A DNA stretch of 64,000 nucleotides, taken from positions 1,390,840-1,454,839 of the forward strand of contig NZ_JAGYPL010000001.1 of assembly GCF_018343715.1 (NCBI RefSeq). Reading direction: 5' to 3'. This stretch comes from Bacillus sp. FJAT-49711. Its GTDB lineage: Bacteria > Bacillota > Bacilli > Bacillales > Bacillaceae_C. Below, in pieces: positions 54,302 to 63,240 of this stretch. Below the pieces are notes generated by a model. That model searched no databases and was not told the DNA's origin. It saw only the letters and a program-made list of their open reading frames with translations. Each line of letters opens with the position of its first letter. Position 1 is the stretch's first letter. The translations under genes and the position numbers were made by a program.

Positions 54302-56950
54302 TTAATATGCAAAACGGTACTTTCCAGATCCAACTAATACCTTTACTTGTCCACTATCTACTGTTGCAGCAAGCTCTTTAGATTGCTCTAACTGCAGATC
54401 ACTTTCAAATATTTCTTTCCGGGAGGCATTAGGCAAAATAATTTCAGCCGCTGTATTAGCCGGAATCGTCACTTCCACTTCCATCGTTCCATCCTCATGT
54501 TTTTTCCAACTTGAGAAAATCGTGCCATACATTGTTTCTAGTTTCCCTTTAGCATACGATAAACCTTCTCCTGGAAGTGGCTTAATGATGCTCTTCTTAT
54601 AAGCAGGGTACTGTTCATCCATATTAATTCCTGTTACTTTGCGATATAACCAATCTCCAATAGCCCCATAAGCGTAATGGTTAAAGGAGTTCATGTCTGC
54701 ACTCCAAAAACTGCCGTCTTCTTTAATACCATCCCAATGCTCCCAAATTGTAGTCGCACCTTTTGTGACTTGGTATAACCATGATGGATAATCTTTTTGA
54801 AATAACAGTTTATATGCAGCTTCATTTTGGCCATTTTCACTTAATACATGGTTTAAGTAAGGCGTTCCTACAAAGCCTGTTGTTAAATGGAAATCACTCT
54901 CTTTCAATAAGTCCATTAGTTTCTCCACTGCCCTTACTTTTGCTTTTCCTTCTACTAATTCAAACATTAAAGCAAGTAATTGCGCAGTTTGCGTTGGCAC
55001 TGAAAGGCGGCCAGCTGGTGTGACAAATTCCTCGTTAAAAGCTTTTACTATATTTGCGTGAAGCATAGCATATAGTTCCGCATCATGAGATTTCCCAAGA
55101 ATTTGAGCTGTTTTTTGAAGCAAGGAAGTAGAATATGCATAAAAAGCAGTGGCGATATAATCCCGATCTGTTGCCCCGACATAACTATCTGGCTTTGAAT
55201 CAAGAGCAAGCCAATCTCCGAAGTGAAAGCCGGTATTCCATAAAAATTCGTTTTCCCCTTGCTTGCGTATATATTCAACCCAAGCTTTCATACTGTCATA
55301 CTGTTCTTCTAGCAATCTCTGATCCCCATAAACGAGATAAATAGTCCATGGGCAAATGACAGCTGCATCTCCCCAAGCTGCTGAACTGAATGGAGGCGGA
55401 AATTGTTGATTGCCTTTTTTTCCAAGAACATTCGGTACAACAAAAGGAACTCCACCATCATCAGCTTGATCACTTTTTAAATCTCTTAGCCACTTAGTGA
55501 AAAAAGGAGCAACATTCATTAAATATGCTGAGGTTCGGATAAACATTTGTGCATCACCTGTCCATCCAAGCCTTTCATCACGCTGTGGACAATCTGTAGG
55601 CACATCAAGAAAGTTCCCTTTTAATCCCCACAAAATATTATGTTGCAACTGATTAATCAGTGGGTCAGAACATTCAAAGCTGCCAGTAGGTTCCATTTCA
55701 GAATGGAGAACCACTCCGGTGAAATCATCCAAATTAAGCTGGCCCTCGGTAAATCCAATCAACTGAACATATCGGAATCCTTGGAACGTAAAATAGGGTT
55801 CAAATGTCTCTTTTTCCCCACCCTTTAAAATATAATGATTCGTTTGTTTAGCCGTACGAATATTATCCATATAGAAATTTCCGTCTTTATCCAGCACTTC
55901 TGCGTGGACTAACTTTACTTCTTGGCCAGCTTCTCCTCGTATAGAAAGGCGCAGCCATCCGACCATATTTTGTCCCATATCAAGGACAACTTCATCTTTA
56001 GGAGTCGTGATGAGTGCTATTGGTTTGATTTCTTCTATTTTTCGAACATCATCGTTTTCTTGAGCAACAATAATATCTTTTGTATATGAAATGGCTTCGA
56101 CACGTTTCCAAATCTCTTCTTTTAGTTCTAGACGAGCATCATATGTTTCACCATGATAAATCTCAGACATGAGAATTGGACTTGCTGCAGCTTCCCACTG
56201 ATCGTCTGAAGCAATAATCATTTCTGTCCCATCTTCGAGTGTAATGTGCATTTGAAATAGAAGTGCAAGACGGCTCCCATAATGAGAATGTGCTCCAGAC
56301 CAAGCAAGTTCTCCCTTATACCATCCATTTCCTAGTAAAGCTTCAATAATATTTTCCCTACTATTAAGTAAAGCGGTTACATCATAAGTTTGATATTGCA
56401 GTCTTTCATGATAATTCGTCCAACCGGGGGTGAAATACGCATCTCCTACTTTTTGGCCATTTAAATGCAAATGATATATACCTAAAGCGGTTGCATAAAT
56501 ACGTGCAGAAGCGATCGGAGCATTTATACTAAAGCTTCGGCGCAATATTGGACTTTGGGTATCATCAACTAATTTCAAATCATTCGGCGCACTGATCCAA
56601 TCAGCCATCCAACCGTCCTTATTAAGCAATCCCGTTTCCCAAAAACAAGTTTCTGACCAGCCCGTTCTTTCCCCTTGCTTATTACTAGCTTGTACACGAT
56701 AGTAGTAACGCTTTCGTGGTGTAACATGTATATCCTTTAATTCAATATGGATGCTCTCTTCGGACATTACTTCACCAGAATCCCAAAGCAGGTTGACGAA
56801 ATCTTGATCATCTGAAACTTGAATCTGGTAGGAAGATTGCACAACTCCTCTTTGATCAGATCGTAGTTTCCAACTAATCCGCGGTTTTTTCACATCAATT
56901 CCAATTGGATTTATCTTGTACTCAGAGCGAACATCTGAAATTGTAAACAT
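54302..56950 (-). CDS. GH78 alpha-L-rhamnosidase
   Basis: An 882-residue GH78 enzyme with no signal peptide, so it acts inside the cell. Order: N-terminal fibronectin-like domain (RISWKLRSDQRGVVQSSYQIQV), rhamnosidase N-domain with ASARIYATALGIYHLHLNG and TPGWTNYHERLQYQTYDV, the (alpha/alpha)6 catalytic barrel with DCPQRDERLGWTGDA (near 455-470; holds the acid and substrate-binding residues) and IWEHWDG (near 736; general base region), then a C-terminal beta domain. Removes terminal L-rhamnose from glycosides. A relic of a second copy lies downstream. GGAGGGAG precedes the ATG. Confidence 0.95.
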   Translation of the reverse strand: MFTISDVRSEYKINPIGIDVKKPRISWKLRSDQRGVVQSSYQIQVSDDQDFVNLLWDSGEVMSEESIHIELKDIHVTPRKRYYYRVQASNKQGERTGWSETCFWETGLLNKDGWMADWISAPNDLKLVDDTQSPILRRSFSINAPIASARIYATALGIYHLHLNGQKVGDAYFTPGWTNYHERLQYQTYDVTALLNSRENIIEALLGNGWYKGELAWSGAHSHYGSRLALLFQMHITLEDGTEMIIASDDQWEAAASPILMSEIYHGETYDARLELKEEIWKRVEAISYTKDIIVAQENDDVRKIEEIKPIALITTPKDEVVLDMGQNMVGWLRLSIRGEAGQEVKLVHAEVLDKDGNFYMDNIRTAKQTNHYILKGGEKETFEPYFTFQGFRYVQLIGFTEGQLNLDDFTGVVLHSEMEPTGSFECSDPLINQLQHNILWGLKGNFLDVPTDCPQRDERLGWTGDAQMFIRTSAYLMNVAPFFTKWLRDLKSDQADDGGVPFVVPNVLGKKGNQQFPPPFSSAAWGDAAVICPWTIYLVYGDQRLLEEQYDSMKAWVEYIRKQGENEFLWNTGFHFGDWLALDSKPDSYVGATDRDYIATAFYAYSTSLLQKTAQILGKSHDAELYAMLHANIVKAFNEEFVTPAGRLSVPTQTAQLLALMFELVEGKAKVRAVEKLMDLLKESDFHLTTGFVGTPYLNHVLSENGQNEAAYKLLFQKDYPSWLYQVTKGATTIWEHWDGIKEDGSFWSADMNSFNHYAYGAIGDWLYRKVTGINMDEQYPAYKKSIIKPLPGEGLSYAKGKLETMYGTIFSSWKKHEDGTMEVEVTIPANTAAEIILPNASRKEIFESDLQLEQSKELAATVDSGQVKVLVGSGKYRFAY

Positions 56951-57054
56951 AGTATTCTCCCTCCTATTTTGATGATACTTTTAAATACACCTGATATAAA
57001 TGTACCATTTTTTGTTTACTTTTGTATATGTATTTTTATCTTTGTTTTACATGT

Positions 57055-57096
57055 AAAATAAAAATGGCTTAAGAAGTATTTTCACTTCTTAAGCCA
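57055..57096 (-). terminator. intrinsic terminator after the yuxL-like gene
   Basis: TGGCTTAAGAAGT and ACTTCTTAAGCCA form a perfect 13-bp stem followed on the minus strand by TTTTTATTTT, 12 bases beyond the stop codon. Confidence 0.92.
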
Positions 57097-57108
57097 ATCA
57101 TTTTATAT

Positions 57109-59091
57109 TTATAAATATTTTACAAACCAATCTCTAATATATTCCAACCTATTAATTCTTAATGTTGGTTTTCCGCTCCTTGAAAGCTCGTGATTGGATT
57201 CAGGAAAACGAACGAATTTTGTTTCCTTTTTACGATGTTTTAAGGCGATGAATAATTGCTCAGCTTGCTCAATCGGACAGCGGTAGTCCTTTTCGCCATG
57301 TAAAATTAAAAGTGGAGTCACTACATTATTCACATATTTTAGTGGTGAATGATTCCAAAGCTTTTCAATATCATCTAGGTCAGCTAGGATTTGCCAATCC
57401 GTAAAGTAATAGCCGATATCACTTACACCGTAGAAACTAATCCAGTTGCAAATGGAACGTTGAGTGACTGCTGCTTTAAAGCGATTCGTATGGCCGACAA
57501 TCCAGTTTGTCATGAAGCCGCCATAGCTGCCACCTGTTACACCGAGACGATCTCGATCAATAAAATCATATTGGTCTAATGCATAATCGACAGCAGCCAT
57601 TAAGTCATTATAATCATTGCCGCCATAATCCCCACGAACTGCATCGACAAATTTCTGACCGTAACCGTGGCTTCCTCTAGGATTCGTGTATAGAACCGCA
57701 AAGCCTTGAGCAGCAAGGATTTGGAATTCATTAAAATACGTGTTGGCATACATAGCATGCGGACCACCATGAATTTCTAAAATAAGTGGATATTTTTTTC
57801 CTTCTTCATATCCAACTGGTTTCATAATCCAGCCGCTTACTTTCCAGCCATCTGCCCCTTCAAAATCAATAGCTTCTGGAACAGATAATTCTCTCGTTTT
57901 TAAAAATTCTTCATTTATATTAGTAAGCTGTTCCTTTTCGCCAGTTTTTAAATTTACATAAAATAAATCACCTGGATTTGTCGGAGTGCTGATAGCTGCT
58001 ACCGCTTTATCATTTTTGGCATCAAGTGAAAAGCCGTAAACATATTGATTATCGTTGATTGCTGGATATAATTCTCCAAAAAGATTTCCGAAATAAATAG
58101 TGGTGTTTCCGTTATCTGACACCTGGAAATAAAAGCTATTACCATCCTCCAGCCATTGTACGCGCGGAGCTGCTGCACCTTGAAGGAAATCTCCCACAAC
58201 AAAATCACCGACTGGCGCATCAAAATCACTTGTTACACATGTTTTGCTGTCATTCTCCAAATCATAAATCCAGAGTTTTGCATGTGTCGCATTCTCAAAT
58301 TCTCTTTCGCTTCCAACAAAAGCAAGATAACGATTGTTTGGCGACCATGATGTTTGATAAAACATACCCGAACCTTCCGTAATTTTGCGAGCATCTTTCG
58401 TTTCTAAATCTAATAAATATATATCACTCATAAATGAAAAATCCAGATCCTCTGTTAAGTCAGCAGTGTAAGTAAGATACTTTCCGTCGGGTGACCATGT
58501 ACCAAGCTGGAAATTATGTTTTCCTTCGGTAATAAGCTCTAATTCTTCGGATTCTAAATTAACTACGGCAATATGAGAAAATTGCTCCATATCCATAAAT
58601 CCAGCAGCATCAGATTTATGCTTCATTTTTTCTATTTCAAGCGGTTTTAGTTCTTTTTCTTCTTTCTTATCTTTTTCTACCTTATCAAAAATGTTTTCGT
58701 CTTTTCCCAGTTTTACAGAAAAAGCAATTTTCTTTCCGCACGGAGACCAAACAGGTGACGTAGCACCATTTTTACAGTCAGTGATTTGCTTTGCCTCACC
58801 CCCTGCTTTAGAAAGAACAAAAATTTGTGGTTTGCCGTTTCTTGTAGAGACAAACGCTATTTTGCTTCCATCTGGAGACCAAACAGGTGAACTTGTTTTA
58901 TCACCTCCAAATGTCCACTGTTGAGGTATTTTTTCATTTAAATTTATGTAAAATAAGTTAGAAACATAGTCCTTTTTCTTTTTATCAATATGTGTCTTGA
59001 CGTACACAACTTCGGTTCCATTTGGGGATAGCTGTGGATCAGCAACTGATTTTAACTCATATAAATCTTCTGGTTTAATTCCTTTTGTCAT
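57109..59091 (-). CDS. YuxL-like S9 family prolyl oligopeptidase/acylaminoacyl peptidase
   Basis: A 660-residue cytoplasmic serine peptidase. It has an N-terminal beta-propeller with TolB-like repeats (SPVWSPDGSKIAFVS, SPVWSPCGKKIAFSV, LGTWSPDGKYLTYTA), then a C-terminal alpha/beta hydrolase domain with Ser in GGSYGGFMTN (near 520), Asp in LHGEKDYRCP (near 601) and His in ESNHELSR (near 634). Length and domain order match YuxL of B. subtilis. GAAAGGGCG precedes the ATG. It cleaves short or N-acylated peptides; last gene of the accessory stretch. Confidence 0.92.
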   Translation of the reverse strand: MTKGIKPEDLYELKSVADPQLSPNGTEVVYVKTHIDKKKKDYVSNLFYINLNEKIPQQWTFGGDKTSSPVWSPDGSKIAFVSTRNGKPQIFVLSKAGGEAKQITDCKNGATSPVWSPCGKKIAFSVKLGKDENIFDKVEKDKKEEKELKPLEIEKMKHKSDAAGFMDMEQFSHIAVVNLESEELELITEGKHNFQLGTWSPDGKYLTYTADLTEDLDFSFMSDIYLLDLETKDARKITEGSGMFYQTSWSPNNRYLAFVGSEREFENATHAKLWIYDLENDSKTCVTSDFDAPVGDFVVGDFLQGAAAPRVQWLEDGNSFYFQVSDNGNTTIYFGNLFGELYPAINDNQYVYGFSLDAKNDKAVAAISTPTNPGDLFYVNLKTGEKEQLTNINEEFLKTRELSVPEAIDFEGADGWKVSGWIMKPVGYEEGKKYPLILEIHGGPHAMYANTYFNEFQILAAQGFAVLYTNPRGSHGYGQKFVDAVRGDYGGNDYNDLMAAVDYALDQYDFIDRDRLGVTGGSYGGFMTNWIVGHTNRFKAAVTQRSICNWISFYGVSDIGYYFTDWQILADLDDIEKLWNHSPLKYVNNVVTPLLILHGEKDYRCPIEQAEQLFIALKHRKKETKFVRFPESNHELSRSGKPTLRINRLEYIRDWFVKYL

Positions 59092-59265
59092 TTTTTATCG
59101 CCCTTTCTTGTTAATCCTCATTATTATACAATATTTCGACCCCCTAAGTATTTTTCCTGCTCGCGAAGGGGAAAATTTTCATACTGTCACGATTTTCATC
59201 TTGCTATACGAATTTTTTCTTAGTATTATATAAGGGAACACACGTTCCGTTTAGGAGGCATCTAA

Positions 59266-59682
59266 ATGACGAGAATTCCAACTGGTGATCGGGATATTAT
59301 TGAACAGGCAATATATCTTCCTATGTTGCTTACAGTGTTAAACCGAGATTTAATGGTAGTGAATGCAAGTTCCTTTAAATTAAAAAAACCTTATTTAGAG
59401 TGGATTGAAGAAACAATGAAGGCGATTCAAAAAGACTTGGTTGAAGTAAGGCGCTATTTGCATAAAAACAATATAAAAGTGGAGCGGCTTAAATCAGATG
59501 ATGCCTTTACAATGTTTGTATTTATTTATAAAGGATATGAAGAGGAGCATAATTACTTTAATCCGAGGTTAAAGAACAAGACCGAAGAATTGTTGCGATA
59601 TTATTTATTTGGGAGGTTTAAAAATATACACATCGATAAGAAAAGCGCAAGGCGCCCGTTCAGCGACGTACAAACTTTTTAA
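59266..59682 (+). CDS. yhjD: YhjD-like small protein with repeat-derived tail
   Basis: A 138-residue soluble, helical protein (TRIPTGDRDIIEQAIYLPMLLTVLNRDL ... FIYKGYEEEHNYFNPRLKNKTEELL), resembling YhjD of B. subtilis. In that genome yhjD is next to yhjE; here the two are 27 kb apart. The last 15 or so residues (KKSARRPFSDVQTF) are encoded by repeat copy D, which also supplies the stop codon. TTAGGAGG precedes the ATG. Function unknown. Confidence 0.7.
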   Translation: MTRIPTGDRDIIEQAIYLPMLLTVLNRDLMVVNASSFKLKKPYLEWIEETMKAIQKDLVEVRRYLHKNNIKVERLKSDDAFTMFVFIYKGYEEEHNYFNPRLKNKTEELLRYYLFGRFKNIHIDKKSARRPFSDVQTF

Positions 59683-59785
59683 ACATCCGACGAGATAAAG
59701 GAAACACGGCGAGGAAAGAGCCTGGCTTCCTTATCGCAGGAAGAAGCTGAAAGTTTGCTAGTCGCTGGGGCGCCTGGAGCTAGAC
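59638..59785 (+). repeat. interspersed palindromic repeat, copy D
   Basis: Full-length member: left end AAGGCGCCCGTTCAGCGACG, right end GCTAGTCGCTGGGGCGCCTG then GAGCTAGAC. Its left AGCGAC and right GTCGCT differ from copy A (ATCGAC / GTCGAT) in a way that keeps pairing. It overlaps the yhjD 3' end. Confidence 0.8.
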
Positions 59786-59856
59786 AATGAAAGACTTCTT
59801 TTAAATAAGGATTTTATCCTTATCTCCTTCGCAACAAATACGAAGATCTATGAGAT

Positions 59857-60744
59857 TTATTCCATAATTGAATGTGGGATAAGTGGCTGTGCCCCCATCT
59901 GAGTAACAACAAAAGCGGAAACCTTCGTAGCAAACTCAATTGAATTTCGAAGCGTATTCCCCTGACAAAGACCTACAGCGAATGCTCCATTAAATGCATC
60001 ACCCGCTCCAGTTGTATCAACCGCCTCAACATTCAAGGCTTGTACCCAACCACTTTCTTCACGATTCATATAGAAAGATCCTTTGGATCCAAGTGTAACA
60101 ACTACCGTTCCGACACCTTTGTCCAGTAATTGGCTGCATGCAGCACGTAAATTTTCCTCCGTCGTCGCTTCAATACCAGTCAACTGTGCAAGCTCTGTTT
60201 CATTTGGCGTTAAAACAGTAACATTCTTTAATAATGAATCTGGCAATTTTTGCGAGGGTGCTGGGTTAAGAATAACTATTTTTCCGTGTTGAGCTGCAAT
60301 ATTCACTGCTTTCTCAACTGTATCCAGTGGAACCTCCAGTTGAAGAAGGAGCGCCTTACTTGATGCAATGATATCAGCTTCTTGTTCAATTTGTTCACGT
60401 GTAACTAGAAAATTTGCTCCAGGAAACAGAACGATCGCGTTATCTCCTGCATCTGTCACTTGGATAATCGCTTGCCCAGTCACACCTTCTTTTTGAATGG
60501 AGTCAATATAAACGCCTCTATCCTTTAAATTCTTTATCGCTTGATCGCCGAGATCATCTGCGCCAACTTTTCCGATAAAATGAACATTAGCTCCTAATTG
60601 GCTCGCTGCTACCGCCTGGTTGGCACCTTTCCCGCCAAAATGAACATTGTATGACGTACTATGAAGTGTTTCTCCCGCACGCACAACATACGGAACACGA
60701 TATACGAGATCCATATTAACGCTACCTACTAATGAAATATCCAT
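59857..60744 (-). CDS. rbsK: ribokinase
   Basis: A 295-residue PfkB-family sugar kinase that makes ribose 5-phosphate. It has the substrate motif GGKGANQAVAASQLGA (near residues 38-53) and the ATP/anion-hole motif DTTGAGDAFNGAFAVG with the catalytic Asp (near 250). The N-terminal MDISLVGSVNMDLVYRVP is typical. It is the last gene of the ECF operon, 5 bases after the second ATPase gene, and would phosphorylate ribose freed from nucleosides. Confidence 0.93.
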   Translation of the reverse strand: MDISLVGSVNMDLVYRVPYVVRAGETLHSTSYNVHFGGKGANQAVAASQLGANVHFIGKVGADDLGDQAIKNLKDRGVYIDSIQKEGVTGQAIIQVTDAGDNAIVLFPGANFLVTREQIEQEADIIASSKALLLQLEVPLDTVEKAVNIAAQHGKIVILNPAPSQKLPDSLLKNVTVLTPNETELAQLTGIEATTEENLRAACSQLLDKGVGTVVVTLGSKGSFYMNREESGWVQALNVEAVDTTGAGDAFNGAFAVGLCQGNTLRNSIEFATKVSAFVVTQMGAQPLIPHSIME

Positions 60745-60749
60745 GGCCG

Positions 60750-61571
60750 TTATCGTCCTCTCGTTAATTCTCTTTCTTTAATTAGGGATAATAATTGGCT
60801 TTTTGTCAAAATACCTTTCTCCAAGCCCAATAAGTTCGCCATCTTTGCAACTGCAGGTGGTTTCAACATACTTGCTTCCAATATCGCCGGATTGTAAAAG
60901 ATATGCTCTGAATCATCATCTGCTATAATTTTACGATTGGCCATTACAACAATTCGAGAAAAATATTCCGTGACAAATTCCATATCATGCGTAATCGTAA
61001 TTACGGTCTTTCCTTTTTTCTCCAATTCATCGAGGAGTTTACCTAATAAATCTAATCCTACTCGATCTTGTCCAGCAGTCGGCTCGTCCAAAATGATCAC
61101 ATCGGAATCCATTGCCAAGACTGAAGCAATTGTAACAAATTTACGAACAGAATATGGCAGATTATAAGGATTTTCATCAGCAACATTACTAATCCCGCAT
61201 AATTTCATGGCCCAATCTGTTAACTTCTCCACTCGCTCAGGATCAAAGCCCATATTTTTTGGTCCAAACTGAACTTCCGATTCTACATCATTATGAAAAA
61301 TTTGATCATCCGGGTTTTGAAATACATAACCAACCTTGCGTGATACTTGAGCAGTAGTATGGTCTTTTGTATTCCAGTCTCCTACGTGAACTGTTCCTTC
61401 TGTTGGCTTTAATAAGCCATTCATCAGCTTTACCGCTGTCGTTTTTCCTGCTCCATTTTGCCCAACAATGGCAAGACGTTGACCTGATGGAACGGTAAGC
61501 GTTAAGTCTTCCAATGCTTTTGTTCCATCGGGATAGGCGAAGCTAACGTTTTTCAATTGAAGTTCAGTCAT
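60750..61571 (-). CDS. ECF transporter ATPase (second subunit) with atypical signature motif
   Basis: A 273-residue CbiO-type ABC ATPase. Walker A is GQNGAGKTT (near 37), the Q-loop lies in VFQNPDDQIFH, Walker B in DVIILDEPTAGQD and the H-loop in TITHDMEF. The ABC signature is unusual: NLPYSVRKFVTIAS stands where LSGGQ is expected. The ATG at 61571 is well spaced from GGAGGAG; the in-frame GTG at 61577 is too close. It overlaps the first ATPase gene by 8 bases. Confidence 0.9.
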   Translation of the reverse strand: MTELQLKNVSFAYPDGTKALEDLTLTVPSGQRLAIVGQNGAGKTTAVKLMNGLLKPTEGTVHVGDWNTKDHTTAQVSRKVGYVFQNPDDQIFHNDVESEVQFGPKNMGFDPERVEKLTDWAMKLCGISNVADENPYNLPYSVRKFVTIASVLAMDSDVIILDEPTAGQDRVGLDLLGKLLDELEKKGKTVITITHDMEFVTEYFSRIVVMANRKIIADDDSEHIFYNPAILEASMLKPPAVAKMANLLGLEKGILTKSQLLSLIKERELTRGR

Positions 61572-62430
61572 GAGCACTCTCCTCCAAACTTGTCAAACCA
61601 ATACTTTCAGGCAATTCTTCATCAAGAATTGGAACATAATTTAGCTTAACACCGTTTTTCTGTAAATGAAGGGCCACCTCGGTTACGTGAGGATATTGAA
61701 TGTTATATTCTCCAAATCGCGGATCTGCAAAGACCTCTCTAGTTGGCCCTTGTAAAACAAGCTCTCCTTCGTGAAGGACAATAAGATTGTCTGCATATTC
61801 AGCAATCAAATCCATTTTATGTTCTACTAAAATAATCGTTTTTCCTCTTTCTTTCATAAGGCGGATAATATCAAATACATGTTCAGTCCCAATTGGGTCC
61901 AATTGAGATGTTGGCTCATCAATCACAAGAATATCAGGATTCATCACAATGATTGAGGCTAGAGCAACACGTTGACGTTGGCCACCTGAGAGCCCCATCG
62001 GATGTTTATCCTGCAAATGCTCGATTTTTACAAGCTGTAATATTTCTCTTACACGATCTCGAATTTCGTTTTCTTCCACACCTAAATTTTCGAGTCCATA
62101 CGCTATCTCATCAAAAACCGTATCTTTTACCCCGGATACTTGGATGAATGGGTTTTGAAATACATAGCCAATTTTTCCTCCTAATTGGCCTAATTGGTAA
62201 TCCACAATATTTTTTCCGTCAACAATAACTTCTCCTTCAAGCTCCCCTTTGTAAAAATGTGGAATGAATCCACGTATGATATTACAAAGTGTTGTTTTAC
62301 CGGAACCATTATTACCGATAACGGCTGTAAATTGCCCTTTTTCAATTGTAAAAGACGCATTTTTTATAATCTGATCATCGCTGACCGGATATCGATATGA
62401 GACATTTTTCATTTCAATGATAGATTTCAT
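61564..62430 (-). CDS. ECF transporter ATPase (first subunit)
   Basis: A 288-residue CbiO-type ATPase with Walker A GNNGSGKTT, Q-loop VFQNPFIQVSG, canonical signature GLSGGQRQRVALAS, Walker B DILVIDEPTSQLD and H-loop LVEHKMD. The ATG at 62430 overlaps the T-subunit stop codon (ATGA), showing translational coupling. With the second ATPase and the T subunit it forms the energising module. Confidence 0.92.
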   Translation of the reverse strand: MKSIIEMKNVSYRYPVSDDQIIKNASFTIEKGQFTAVIGNNGSGKTTLCNIIRGFIPHFYKGELEGEVIVDGKNIVDYQLGQLGGKIGYVFQNPFIQVSGVKDTVFDEIAYGLENLGVEENEIRDRVREILQLVKIEHLQDKHPMGLSGGQRQRVALASIIVMNPDILVIDEPTSQLDPIGTEHVFDIIRLMKERGKTIILVEHKMDLIAEYADNLIVLHEGELVLQGPTREVFADPRFGEYNIQYPHVTEVALHLQKNGVKLNYVPILDEELPESIGLTSLEESAHD

Positions 62431-63170
62431 GTGAGTATCCTCCATAATATCAATCCAGCCAAGATGATGATGTAGACGAATGGTAGTATTCGGTCGGCTG
62501 CACTTTTCGTTAGCTTATGCAAGCTTGTCTTCTTAGTTGGAGCGGAAAATGCTCTTGATTCTAAAGTAATCGCACGTTCTTCCGTACTTGATATAGATGA
62601 TAATATTAAAGGAGTTAGAGTTGGGATAAATGCTTTCGCCCTAATCAATAAGGACCCTTCCGTTTCCACACCACGCGTTTTTTGGGCATCCATAATTGTG
62701 TTTGCTTGACGTCGCATTTCCGGAATAATTTGCAAAGTAGATAAAACAACATATGCCCCCATTGGAGGTAGACCTGCGTCTTCGAGTGATTTTACGAAGT
62801 CGCGCACTTCGGTCAAACGGAAAAATAATATGAATGCTGAACCCATTGCAAGAATCCTAGAGCTAAGCGTTAAACCGTAATTTAAGCCCTCCTCTGTCCA
62901 CTTAAAAATCCCCCATTGTCCAAGCACATGATCGCCTGGATAGAAAAAGAGCTGCATAAGGAAAATAATGACCAGTAAAAATAGCAAAGCTTTCATGACT
63001 GTACCCAAAAATTCTTTTGCAACACCTGCTGCAACAGCGATAAGAAGCAAGATAACAAAGCCCAAGAAAGAAAATAAATGCCCCGGAATTATAAGAACAG
63101 CAGCTGATAGAAACAATGCAAAGAAGAATTTAGTCATTGGATGCAGCTGCTGGATGAAATTTTTCTGCAC
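62427..63170 (-). CDS. ECF transporter transmembrane coupling protein (EcfT)
   Basis: A 247-residue membrane protein with about five helices. The two short coupling-helix motifs characteristic of EcfT are AQKTRGVE (near 165) and LESRAFSAP (near 205). It links the two ATPases to the substrate-binding S component. Starts at GTG after AGGGAGGG; 70 bases separate it from the S-component gene, with a small hairpin between. Confidence 0.9.
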   Translation of the reverse strand: MQKNFIQQLHPMTKFFFALFLSAAVLIIPGHLFSFLGFVILLLIAVAAGVAKEFLGTVMKALLFLLVIIFLMQLFFYPGDHVLGQWGIFKWTEEGLNYGLTLSSRILAMGSAFILFFRLTEVRDFVKSLEDAGLPPMGAYVVLSTLQIIPEMRRQANTIMDAQKTRGVETEGSLLIRAKAFIPTLTPLILSSISSTEERAITLESRAFSAPTKKTSLHKLTKSAADRILPFVYIIILAGLILWRILT

Positions 63171-63240
63171 TGTGAACCCTCCCTAGAAAAAGTAGCTCTT
63201 TCCGCTCCGAAGAGAAGAACGGAAAGAATGGATGGAACAA

